NCBI GenBank assembly: GCA_017483425.1
Contig: JAFUWM010000059.1
Span: 1 to 5,312 of the forward strand
Direction: 5' to 3'
Origin: Lachnospiraceae bacterium
GTDB lineage: Bacteria > Bacillota > Clostridia > Lachnospirales > Lachnospiraceae
DNA length: 5,312 bases
The notes under the pieces are model-generated. The model had not been told where the DNA came from and ran no database searches. It saw only the letters and a program-made list of their open reading frames with translations. The translations under genes were made by a program, and so were the position numbers. Shown piece by piece: positions 1-4,972 of this stretch. Each line of letters begins with the position of its first letter. Positions within the stretch are counted from its first letter, which is position 1.

Positions 1-560
1 AGAAAACCCATATCGCTTTTATCAAGTTCATTCTCGATACCATCCTTCCGCTTCACCCTTTTTTCTATTGAATCGCTATATCGGGGTAGCATCGAAGGTT
101 TTAGAGTCTCCCCGGTAGATTTATGAAAATATAGTGTGATGATATCCCTAAACCATATCTCAATCTCTAGAAGATCGTTTATAACTTCATATGCATAGTA
201 ATACGACAATCCATCCCATTGCCTAATTACATCTATGCTTCTTTCTTTGTGATTGTGTTTTATCCCCTTGACTCGTTCATCAATTTCCTCAATTTCTGTC
301 AGATAGTCATCTGTTGTTTCAATGGCAAGTTCCAATAAACAGCCTGTTTTTGAATCATGTGACCGCAAATCGTAATTGAAATTACAATCCTTGTATTTCA
401 TCACTCCACTAGATAACGAAATACTCGCCCTTTCTAATTTCTTTGTTATATTCTCTTCGGCATCATTTCTTTTCATGTAATGGATGATGTGATACTTCAT
501 TATGATTTGATTTTCTTCACTATTTATCATTGAATTCTTTTCCATTAAAGGGCTCTTCAT
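1..560 (-). CDS. Hypothetical protein, N-terminal 186 residues, possible HEPN-like domain (partial)
   Basis: One minus-strand frame stays open from the left edge to an in-frame stop at 654-656, giving 186 codons from the ATG at 558-560. In AT-rich DNA this is unlikely by chance, so I treat it as a real gene whose 3' end lies outside the window. The start is uncertain: ATGs at 543-545 (residue 6) and 528-530 (residue 11) are also possible, and the last has a GGAAAAG element about 6 bases upstream. The protein is charged, with no signal peptide or membrane segment. Residues 81-105 are very acidic and then basic. Residues 118-146 form an amphipathic, aromatic-rich helix with YEVINDLLEIEIWFRDII, whose E-x3-R spacing resembles the first conserved helix of HEPN proteins such as Abi- or Swt1-type. 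The R138 to H146 spacing does not match the usual Rx4-6H catalytic motif, so nuclease activity is not shown. Function otherwise unknown. Confidence 0.7.
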   Translation of the reverse strand, partial: MKSPLMEKNSMINSEENQIIMKYHIIHYMKRNDAEENITKKLERASISLSSGVMKYKDCNFNYDLRSHDSKTGCLLELAIETTDDYLTEIEEIDERVKGIKHNHKERSIDVIRQWDGLSYYYAYEVINDLLEIEIWFRDIITLYFHKSTGETLKPSMLPRYSDSIEKRVKRKDGIENELDKSDMGF

Positions 561-711
561 GAAATAGTGGTGTCTCGCCTCAAAATTCTGGGGTTTTACC
601 ACTTTTGTTAGTTGCTCTCCCCAATTCCCTGGTAGCCCAACTTTAGCTTCTCTTTATACTGGTATCAGTCTCAATATCACCACATCCTATAGAAGTTCTT
701 CTATTATCCCC

Positions 712-754
712 GGTATTGTTGATAATCTCCGTCATATATAGGTATTGTTGATAA
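712..754. repeat. Pair of 14-bp direct repeats, possible operator
   Basis: GGTATTGTTGATAA occurs exactly at 712-725 and again at 741-754, a period of 29 bases or close to three helical turns. The pair lies 150-195 bases upstream of the start of the partial left-end gene. Direct repeats with this phasing often bind a regulator on one face of the helix, but no regulator is known here and the role is inference. Confidence 0.5.
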
Positions 755-891
755 ACATTCGGACGTGATTTATGATAGATTTTCGGCAAGCTGTATATAC
801 TGCCCTGGCACTATCAAGCCATATATCGGATCCGGAACTTCACCAGGATGCTGTTGATTTGTTCCTTTGAAGCCTGTATTTTAGCCAATTT

Positions 892-938
892 AATACGCCT
901 CGACGTTCAGGCTATATGCCTTTCCGTCAGGGCGTATT
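892..938. terminator. Nested 47-base dyad 3' of the Rpn gene, possible terminator
   Basis: Outer arms AATACGCC (892-899) and GGCGTATT (931-938) enclose GACG/CGTC (902-905/925-928), a symmetrical 3x3 internal loop and AGGC/GCCT (909-912/918-921) around a TATAT loop. It begins 32 bases beyond the Rpn stop codon. On the plus strand it is followed by a pyrimidine-rich, T-rich stretch (939-960); on the minus strand, the strand of the genes, there is no good T-tract. It may be a plus-strand terminator or an mRNA 3'-end stabiliser for the Rpn transcript. Confidence 0.45.
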
Positions 939-970
939 CTTCTTTCCTCTTTATTTATATTTGATTGCTT

Positions 971-1912
971 TTATATTTTTGCCGCCAGTGCTTGGACTTC
1001 TTTCAGCGGTAAACTGAGACACTCTGCTACCTTTGCTACTGAATCGCCGGTTCTTAAAAGTTTTAATGCGCTCTCCTGTTTGTCTTTCTTGGCTTCTTTC
1101 CTAGCTTCTTTCTTTGCTTTTGATACAGCTTTATCTTCTCGTTCCTGATATTCTTCCTCAAGCAATCTGCCTATCTTTGTCATAGAGATCCTCCTTTTTA
1201 TGTGATCCGCATCTTCTTCAGTAATTATCTTGTCTGCAAATACGAAAATCCCGCTTAATGCCATTCGCCGCAGACTTTCATTGAGTATCTTCTCTGCAAT
1301 GCCTATAGCTTCTGTTACCGCTCTCTGCTGAGCCTTACGGCCTTTGTACGTCAGAGGATATATCACGAGGTTCATTACGTCTTCTTCCGTTAAGGGTTCC
1401 CGGCGAATTATCTTGTCTGTCAGACTGTTCTTTATGGCTTTCGAATCAACGCCTCTAAGGAAAGCCTCCTCGATCTTCATCTTAAAAACGCCTAAATCCA
1501 GTTCCGGATTGGTGCTTCCCGGTAGTACATCGGCCGTATATATCACGATGAACCTTAGTTTTCTGTAGCAGCCATATTCAGTATACAGCCTTTTTGAGAC
1601 CCGTGCAATGTAGCCTAGATACTTGACCTTGTTCTCCTCTGCGTACCTACTCTCGTAGTCTACAATGGCGTATGCGTCGTCTTCCATCAGAAAGAGGTTA
1701 TCCAGCCTCAGCTCGTTGGCTTCAACGGCAGGAAGGTTTGTAGGCTCCACATCGGTTATCAGCGGGTTACTGATGCCATATACCGATAAGGACTTTCCCT
1801 TAAGGCTCTCCCCGAAGATCTTGGAGATGATGTCCTTGTTCTGGTAAGCTATTTCGGTTCCATCCCTCTGCTTGGCTGATGATTTCTTTGATGGCTTCTT
1901 TTTCTGGTTCAT
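971..1912 (-). CDS. Rpn-family PD-(D/E)XK nuclease / putative transposase
   Basis: A 313-residue protein that I recognise as the Rpn (recombination-promoting nuclease, 'PD-(D/E)XK nuclease family transposase') type. Family members nick or cut DNA and have been linked to RecA-independent recombination in E. coli; the natural role of most is unknown. Order of parts: lysine-rich N-terminus (1-16); nuclease core with RLDNLFLM at about 69-76 (candidate acidic residue D71) and IVDYESRY at 83-90 (D85, E87), followed by a predicted helix KVKYLGYIARVSKRLY; helical region to about 250; highly charged K/A/E-rich segment (255-280), probably a coiled or extended helix; and a C-terminal helix-turn-helix-like tail (281-313, ALKLLRTGDSVAKVAECLSL) typical of the family. 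The core differs from the IExQ form common in Rpn proteins. The ATG at 1910-1912 has AGGA six bases upstream. It stands alone, with a spacer on each side. Nuclease activity is inferred from family membership. Confidence 0.8.
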   Translation of the reverse strand: MNQKKKPSKKSSAKQRDGTEIAYQNKDIISKIFGESLKGKSLSVYGISNPLITDVEPTNLPAVEANELRLDNLFLMEDDAYAIVDYESRYAEENKVKYLGYIARVSKRLYTEYGCYRKLRFIVIYTADVLPGSTNPELDLGVFKMKIEEAFLRGVDSKAIKNSLTDKIIRREPLTEEDVMNLVIYPLTYKGRKAQQRAVTEAIGIAEKILNESLRRMALSGIFVFADKIITEEDADHIKRRISMTKIGRLLEEEYQEREDKAVSKAKKEARKEAKKDKQESALKLLRTGDSVAKVAECLSLPLKEVQALAAKI

Positions 1913-1954
1913 GCTTCATCCTACTTTCATGGACTATTATTATTTTCAGACAGT

Positions 1955-1964
1955 CTCACGTGAG
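1955..1964. promoter_or_regulatory. 10-bp perfect palindrome upstream of the Rpn gene, possible operator
   Basis: CTCACGTGAG is fully self-complementary and sits 43-52 bases before the Rpn start codon. An AT-rich AATAATAAT stretch (about 1935-1946) lies between it and the gene and might supply a -10 element, but no good -35 is present. A repressor-type operator is plausible; a chance palindrome of this size cannot be excluded. Confidence 0.3.
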
Positions 1965-2125
1965 GATGTTGATCTTAAGAAGACTTGGATACAAAGATAG
2001 GATAGGTTTGTCTTTACATCTTGGCTCTTGATCTGATATCTTGTTTCTCTGGAGTTCTGCACCTTTGATAATCATGCGGTGGCGGGCGATAAGCCCATGA
2101 CATCCTTTGTGATATCTGTCTGATG

Positions 2126-2161
2126 TCCCGACCGATGCACCCATCTGTTCGGGATGTTTTT
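2126..2161 (+). terminator. Terminator-like hairpin, plus-strand orientation
   Basis: Arms TCCCGA (2126-2131) and TCGGGA (2149-2154) pair perfectly and enclose a second stem GATG/CATC (2134-2137/2142-2145) with loop CACC. TG and then five Ts (2157-2161) follow on the plus strand. On the minus strand the T-tract would precede the hairpin as As, so it does not fit termination of the minus-strand genes. No plus-strand gene precedes it. Confidence 0.5.
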
Positions 2162-2172
2162 GATTAGCAGTA

Positions 2173-2301
2173 CTATATCAGATTGCCGCCCTGGTGTAAA
2201 GACTGCGTATTCAGTTTTTCGGATTTCCGGCGGACTCCTTTAGTTTCCGCCATATAGTATTTATGAAGCTCTTTTGGGTTAGCTTCGCCATGATGACGCA
2301 T
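2173..2301 (-). CDS. Possible small protein, 42 residues, unknown function
   Basis: An ATG at 2299-2301 opens a 42-codon frame ending at TAG (2173-2175). The start is preceded by AGGGTGA four bases upstream, a plausible Shine-Dalgarno that also contains the TGA ending an upstream open stretch (2309-2404), so translational coupling is possible. The product is basic and hydrophilic, starting MRHHGEANPKELHKYY and ending HQGGNLI, with no membrane segment, cysteine pair or motif I recognise. It lies about 160 bases beyond the stop of the NusG paralogue on the same strand. The evidence is only length and ribosome site; it could equally be a remnant of an eroded gene. Confidence 0.35.
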   Translation of the reverse strand: MRHHGEANPKELHKYYMAETKGVRRKSEKLNTQSLHQGGNLI

Positions 2302-2396
2302 ATTGTCACCCTAAATAATAGCGATGTGTCCGCCGTTTCTCGATAAGCATTTCAAACGTCATATCGTTCCACGGTTTCTTATAGACCTTAATTTTG

Positions 2397-2442
2397 CCAG
2401 CTAACTACATAAAACAATGGCTTAGCGGTAGCTGGATTTTTT
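2397..2442 (+). terminator. Hairpin with T6 tract 3' of the NusG paralogue, plus-strand orientation
   Basis: CCAGCTA (2397-2403) and TAGCTGG (2429-2435) form a 7-bp stem with a 25-base loop, followed on the plus strand by A and six Ts (2437-2442). It lies 18 bases beyond the NusG-paralogue stop codon. Read on the minus strand the stem is followed by CAAAATT, so it is a poor terminator for that gene. The large loop lowers confidence. Confidence 0.4.
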
Positions 2443-2459
2443 CAAAGATATTTCCCCGG

Positions 2460-2984
2460 TCAATTTGCCCGCACCGACTTCACGATTCCCAATGCGACCG
2501 TTACTTCCGTCTCTCTTCCAAATATGGACACGGCTATCTTCGCCTGCCTGTTGTGCCGATCCTTTTTCCTTATCTCGCCCTCAAAACCCTTTAGGGAACC
2601 CTTCTCAATGACAATCTTATCCCCAATCTGGAACCCCTCGGAGTACTTGACGACATGGTTCTCTCCTCCTAAGCGCATGAGGAACTCTTCCTCATCCGGT
2701 TCTATGGATCTTATTGCGTCGTCAACTCTCATGAGCCTTAGCGGATGATATTTCCTGCGCAGCCTTACATCAAATTTTTCCGGTTTCCCCGTAACCACAA
2801 ATAAGTATCCCGGAAACAGGTTTTCCCGTTCTCTATGCCACTTTCCCTGATGCTTGTACAGCTTTTCATTTTCCATGATGAAGGCATGTTCATCGGCCTC
2901 TGTGACATGTTCTTGTATTTCCAATAGTGCCTTTTTCTCACGTCCTTTAAGTGTCTGTACTACGTACCACCTTACATCACTCAT
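2460..2984 (-). CDS. NusG-family specialised antitermination factor (LoaP-like)
   Basis: A 174-residue NusG paralogue. NusG-family proteins bind the RNA polymerase clamp through an N-terminal NGN domain and act on elongation; specialised paralogues such as LoaP in Bacillota and RfaH/UpxY elsewhere promote read-through of particular long operons. The NGN domain covers about residues 3-85: it opens with RWYVVQTLKGRE and contains the family hallmark LFPGYLFV at 56-63. A linker leads to a C-terminal KOW domain at about 119-171, with FQIGDKIVIEKGSLKGFEG and an IFGRETEVTV strand. The ATG at 2982-2984 is preferred because AGG lies 6 bases upstream and the NGN strand begins directly after it. An in-frame ATG at 3003-3005 would add seven residues (MTNNRHG) but has no ribosome site. 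A promoter and structured leader lie upstream. Unusually, no biosynthetic operon follows within the window. LoaP identity, rather than housekeeping NusG, rests on divergent sequence and context. Confidence 0.85.
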   Translation of the reverse strand: MSDVRWYVVQTLKGREKKALLEIQEHVTEADEHAFIMENEKLYKHQGKWHRERENLFPGYLFVVTGKPEKFDVRLRRKYHPLRLMRVDDAIRSIEPDEEEFLMRLGGENHVVKYSEGFQIGDKIVIEKGSLKGFEGEIRKKDRHNRQAKIAVSIFGRETEVTVALGIVKSVRAN

Positions 2985-3027
2985 GCCATGCCTGTTATTC
3001 GTCATATCAAACTGCGTATTTTTTTAA

Positions 3028-3059
3028 TGTTTGCCCGTAAGGGCTCTCCTGTCCAAACA
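3028..3059 (-). promoter_or_regulatory. Leader RNA hairpin upstream of the NusG paralogue
   Basis: On the minus strand TGTTT (3059-3055) pairs with AAACA (3032-3028), and GCCC/GGGC (3044-3041/3036-3033) forms an inner stem with a TTAC loop; a 10-base bulge containing GGACAGGAGA lies on the 5' side. It lies about 44 bases upstream of the start codon and within the leader predicted from the promoter at 3175-3203. LoaP is known to bind an RNA hairpin in target leaders; whether this is such an element or an autoregulatory site is inference. Confidence 0.35.
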
Positions 3060-3174
3060 GAAGCGTCGCTCCCAACACAAAGTCTTTTACACCTATAGAT
3101 ATGATTTCCCTGTATATGTGTCCAGCATTGTGTACTTCATCGGATTTTTGTTTCTTCTTATTGAAACACTGTTT

Positions 3175-3203
3175 ATCATACTATAAATGCCTGAAGAAGA
3201 CAA
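3175..3203 (-). promoter_or_regulatory. Sigma-70-type promoter for the NusG paralogue
   Basis: On the minus strand, -35 TTGTCT (3203-3198; 4 of 6 consensus positions) is separated by exactly 17 bases from -10 TATGAT (3180-3175; 5 of 6). Transcription would start near 3168, giving a leader of roughly 180 bases before the start at 2984. A perfect TATAAT also occurs at 3253-3248 but lacks a well-spaced -35. Confidence 0.55.
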
Positions 3204-3269
3204 ACTTTCGCTAAATATAGATGCTTGAGGGATGTTGCGCCACAATAATTATATCGGCACAAACTCCAG

Positions 3270-3299
3270 TCCAATGAAGTACACTTTATTGGATTTTTT
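3270..3299 (+). terminator. Intrinsic terminator abutting the recombinase 3' end, plus-strand orientation
   Basis: TCCAATGAAG (3270-3279) and CTTTATTGGA (3284-3293) form a 10-bp stem, including one G-T pair, with loop TACA. Six Ts (3294-3299) and then an AATTTTTT stretch follow on the plus strand. The T-tract overlaps the recombinase stop codon (3298-3300). On the minus strand the hairpin is followed by CTGGAG, without a T-tract. It would stop antisense transcription entering the recombinase gene. Confidence 0.6.
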
Positions 3300-3918
3300 A
3301 ATTTTTTAATAAAGTGGCTTTTTCGAACTCCCTGACTTTATAGTAGAATGTAGATCTTGGCATCCCACACTCAGTTATAGCCGTGTTTACGCTGATCTCT
3401 TTGTCCCGCCATTTTCGGTAAACATCATAGAAGTTCGCAGGAAGCGGCGTTGCCCGCTTTCCAAAATGAACTCCCCTAAGCTTTGCAGCCATTATGCCCT
3501 CTGCCTGTCTCTGTTTTATGTTTATTCTCTCGTTTTCTGCCACATAGCTCAAAAGAGCCAGTACTATATCCGCCAGAAAGGTCCCCATGAGATCCTTTCC
3601 CCTGCGGGTATCAAGCAAAGGCATATCTATGACTACGATATCTGCACCTTTTTCTTTTGTTATGGCTCGCCACTGGTCATTGAGATCCGCATAGTTCCTG
3701 CCGAGCCTGTCTATGGATTTGATAAATAGCACAGCTTCTGAGTTCAGCTTCTTCATAAGCCTTTTGTACTGTTTTCTATCAAAATCTTTTCCTGATTGCT
3801 TGTCGATGTAAATGTTTTTCTCCGGTACTCCCATTTCCTTGAGGGCTATTATCTGCCTGTCCTCGTTCTGTTCCCTTGTGGATACCCTTGCATAGCCATA
3901 GATTTTCTTCTCCTGCAT
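3298..3918 (-). CDS. Small serine recombinase (resolvase/invertase family)
   Basis: A 206-residue site-specific recombinase of the small serine resolvase/invertase type, the usual family length. These enzymes cut both strands at paired sites through a phosphoserine link to DNA and rotate subunits to resolve or invert. The catalytic domain starts at residue 6 with YGYARVSTREQN; S13 is the predicted nucleophile and R11 its partner. SIDRLGRNY at 68-76 supplies D70, R71 and R74, corresponding to the conserved active-site residues of gamma-delta resolvase. The long E helix runs from about 110 to 146 (ENERINIKQRQAEGI), and the C-terminal helix-turn-helix lies at about 173-199 (ISVNTAITECGMPRSTFYYK). 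All expected catalytic residues are present, so it appears intact. The ATG at 3916-3918 follows a strong GAGGAGG ribosome site about 9 bases upstream. The upstream spacer carries several large dyads that could include its target or a regulatory site. Lying between the trp operon and a NusG paralogue, it could belong to an element or switch an adjacent locus; I see no invertible segment in the window. Confidence 0.92.
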   Translation of the reverse strand: MQEKKIYGYARVSTREQNEDRQIIALKEMGVPEKNIYIDKQSGKDFDRKQYKRLMKKLNSEAVLFIKSIDRLGRNYADLNDQWRAITKEKGADIVVIDMPLLDTRRGKDLMGTFLADIVLALLSYVAENERINIKQRQAEGIMAAKLRGVHFGKRATPLPANFYDVYRKWRDKEISVNTAITECGMPRSTFYYKVREFEKATLLKN

Positions 3919-3977
3919 ATGTTCTTTCCTCCTCTATAAAACGCAGTTTTATATCTGATTCTGTCCGGTCGGATGCT

Positions 3978-4015
3978 GATACCGTAACCGCCCAAAATAC
4001 GGGCGTAACGGTATC
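3978..4015. repeat. Imperfect 38-bp dyad upstream of the recombinase
   Basis: Outer arms GATACCGT (3978-3985) and ACGGTATC (4008-4015) and inner arms CGCCC/GGGCG (3989-3993/4001-4005) enclose a 7-base loop. It ends 60 bases before the recombinase start codon, so it lies either in the leader RNA or in promoter-proximal DNA. It could be an operator, a recombinase-binding site or an RNA hairpin; nothing decides between these. A TATAAA on the minus strand at 3953-3948 could be a -10 element, but no good -35 accompanies it. Confidence 0.5.
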
Positions 4016-4031
4016 ATGCTCCTTTAAAATG

Positions 4032-4074
4032 AAATTGGCATCTATCGCCATTAATCAACGATAGATGCCAATTT
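4032..4074. repeat. Perfect 16-bp inverted repeat between trpA and the recombinase
   Basis: AAATTGGCATCTATCG (4032-4047) is exactly repeated in inverse at 4059-4074, with an 11-base centre (CCATTAATCAA). Neither strand has a T-tract after it, so it is not a standard terminator. It is much longer and more perfect than chance predicts in a 5-kb window. Candidate roles are a site for the neighbouring serine recombinase, a regulator site, or a stable RNA structure. Confidence 0.7.
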
Positions 4075-4105
4075 AAAAGGCAGTAAACCAAAAAGTCTAC
4101 TGCCT
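4075..4105 (-). terminator. Possible terminator of the trp operon
   Basis: On the minus strand AGGCAGTA (4105-4098) pairs perfectly with TACTGCCT (4085-4078), with a 12-base loop, and runs into CCTTTTAAATT. It lies about 95 bases beyond the trpA stop codon and is the only hairpin in this spacer with Ts on the correct side for the trp transcript. The T-run is short (four, one of them in the stem), so strength is uncertain. Confidence 0.5.
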
Positions 4106-4147
4106 GTATACCATACTCTTCACTCAATATATGCCATGGCTTGCCTC

Positions 4148-4186
4148 CGACTAATCTAAAATCTCATTTTATTTTAGTCGTTTTTT
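4148..4186 (+). terminator. Intrinsic terminator facing trpA, plus-strand orientation
   Basis: Arms 4148-4162 and 4166-4180 pair over 7 bp (CGACTAA/TTAGTCG), skip a 2-base mismatch and pair over 6 more (CTAAAAT side), with a CTC loop. Six Ts (4181-4186) follow on the plus strand. It lies 12 bases beyond the trpA stop codon. Its polarity would stop transcription entering trpA antisense; for the minus-strand trp transcript it has only an upstream A-tract. Confidence 0.6.
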
Positions 4187-4198
4187 ATAAGATGTCTA

Positions 4199-4972
4199 TC
4201 AGCCCCTGACTGCCTCTTTCATGGATCTGACATATTCGCCCACGTGGGACGGCGCTTCTTTTCCGTATTTTTCCATGATCTTTATGATCGCTGAGCCGAC
4301 TATAGCCCCGTCTGCTATATCCGCCATCTTTTTCGCCTGATCGGGAGTTGATATACCGAAGCCTATAGCGCACGGGATGGATGTATTCTCACGCACGACC
4401 TTAATTATGGACGCGAGATCCGTCGTGATCTCACTTCTGGTTCCCGTCACTCCAAGGCTTGAAACTATGTATAGAAATCCCTCAGCTTCCTTTGCTATCA
4501 TGGCTATACGGTTTTCCGATGTCGGAGCTATGAGTGAGATGAGATCGATACCGTATTTATGGCACACCGGAAGAAACTCTTCCTTTTCCTCATACGGAAG
4601 ATCCGGAAGTATTATCCCGTCCATTCCTATATCGCTGCATGCTGAGATAAACCGGTCAGCTCCGTAGGAAAAGACCACGTTCGCGTAAGTCATAAAGACC
4701 ATCGGCGTATCTATATCCTGTCTCAGCTCTCTTACGAGATCAAAGATCTTATCCGTGGTCACGCCTCCTTTAAGAGCCCTCACATTAGCCCCCTGGATGA
4801 CAGGTCCCTCCGCCGTGGGGTCTGAAAACGGTATTCCAAGCTCTATGAGATCCGCGCCGGCATCTACCGCTTCCCGCACGATCTTCGCTGTTGTCCCAAG
4901 ATCAGGATCGCCGCAGGTTATAAAAGGAATAAATGCCTTTCCGTTCGCGAAAGCCTTGCTGATATTACTCAT
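4199..4972 (-). CDS. trpA: Tryptophan synthase alpha subunit
   Basis: A complete 257-residue TrpA, close to the usual 260-270. In the cytoplasmic alpha2-beta2 complex it cleaves indole-3-glycerol phosphate to glyceraldehyde 3-phosphate and indole, which is channelled to TrpB. It is a TIM barrel: FIPFITCGDP at 14-23; catalytic glutamate E44 in DLIELGIPFSDP (E49 of the E. coli enzyme); loop 2 after MVFMTYANVVFSYG; PDLP at 123-126; loop 6 with SSLGVTGTR at 171-179; and the phosphate-binding GFGIS (204-208) and IVGSAI (224-229). The second catalytic acid, D60 in E. coli, is glutamate here (E55, in TAEGP). I recall this variant in other Clostridia, so the enzyme is probably active. The ATG overlaps the trpB end as ATGAGTAA, and GGGGAGGA sits about 7 bases upstream inside trpB, indicating translational coupling and equimolar output. 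Confidence 0.97.
   Translation of the reverse strand: MSNISKAFANGKAFIPFITCGDPDLGTTAKIVREAVDAGADLIELGIPFSDPTAEGPVIQGANVRALKGGVTTDKIFDLVRELRQDIDTPMVFMTYANVVFSYGADRFISACSDIGMDGIILPDLPYEEKEEFLPVCHKYGIDLISLIAPTSENRIAMIAKEAEGFLYIVSSLGVTGTRSEITTDLASIIKVVRENTSIPCAIGFGISTPDQAKKMADIADGAIVGSAIIKIMEKYGKEAPSHVGEYVRSMKEAVRG

Larger units (their letters stand above)
561..970. other. Gene-poor spacer between the Rpn nuclease and the partial left-end gene
   Basis: No convincing gene is visible. The spacer holds a nested dyad at 892-938, two 14-bp direct repeats at 712-725 and 741-754, and a short inverted repeat (agaag-tt-cttct) at 691-702. A minus-strand frame of about 28 codons around 820-905, reading KLAKIQASKEQINSIL, has no ribosome site and no ATG near its beginning; it might be a decayed coding remnant. 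I could not find a well-spaced -35/-10 pair for the left-end gene. Confidence 0.5.
1913..2459. other. 547-base region between the NusG paralogue and the Rpn gene
   Basis: It holds no large gene. Contents: a palindrome CTCACGTGAG at 1955-1964, a plus-strand terminator-like hairpin at 2126-2161, a possible 42-codon gene at 2173-2301, and a hairpin with T6 at 2397-2442. A 62-codon minus-strand frame at 1956-2144 lacks a ribosome site and recognisable motifs and is not called. A second open stretch (2309-2404, 32 codons between stops, containing EMLIEKRRTHRYY) ends 4 bases before the 42-codon gene and could be a leader peptide or a gene fragment. Confidence 0.5.

Noticed and set aside
820..905. 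Short minus-strand frame reading KLAKIQASKEQINSIL as a transposase remnant
   Set aside because: It is only about 28 codons between stops, with no ATG near its start or ribosome site, and I cannot tie it to a family.
1080..1145. Repetitive TTCTTTGCTT-like stretches as a tandem repeat
   Set aside because: They are explained by lysine/alanine-rich coding sequence of the Rpn gene (residues about 262-280).
1956..2144. 62-codon minus-strand frame just upstream of the Rpn gene
   Set aside because: It has no ribosome site before its ATG, the start sits in a terminator-like hairpin, and the product has no recognisable motif.
2120..2165. Possible T-box-like leader on the minus strand (GGGTGCATCGG near an A-rich run)
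   Set aside because: The match to the T-box consensus is poor, the T-tract is on the wrong strand, and the downstream gene is not an amino-acid or tRNA-synthetase gene.
3248..3253. Perfect TATAAT on the minus strand as the main promoter of the NusG paralogue
   Set aside because: No -35 hexamer lies at a normal distance. The TTGTCT-17-TATGAT pair further downstream is better supported.
3779..4051. 90-codon minus-strand frame overlapping the recombinase start
   Set aside because: Half lies in another frame of the clear recombinase gene. Its start is within the 16-bp inverted repeat and lacks a ribosome site.
4185..4373. 62-codon minus-strand frame inside trpA
   Set aside because: It is an out-of-frame shadow of trpA.
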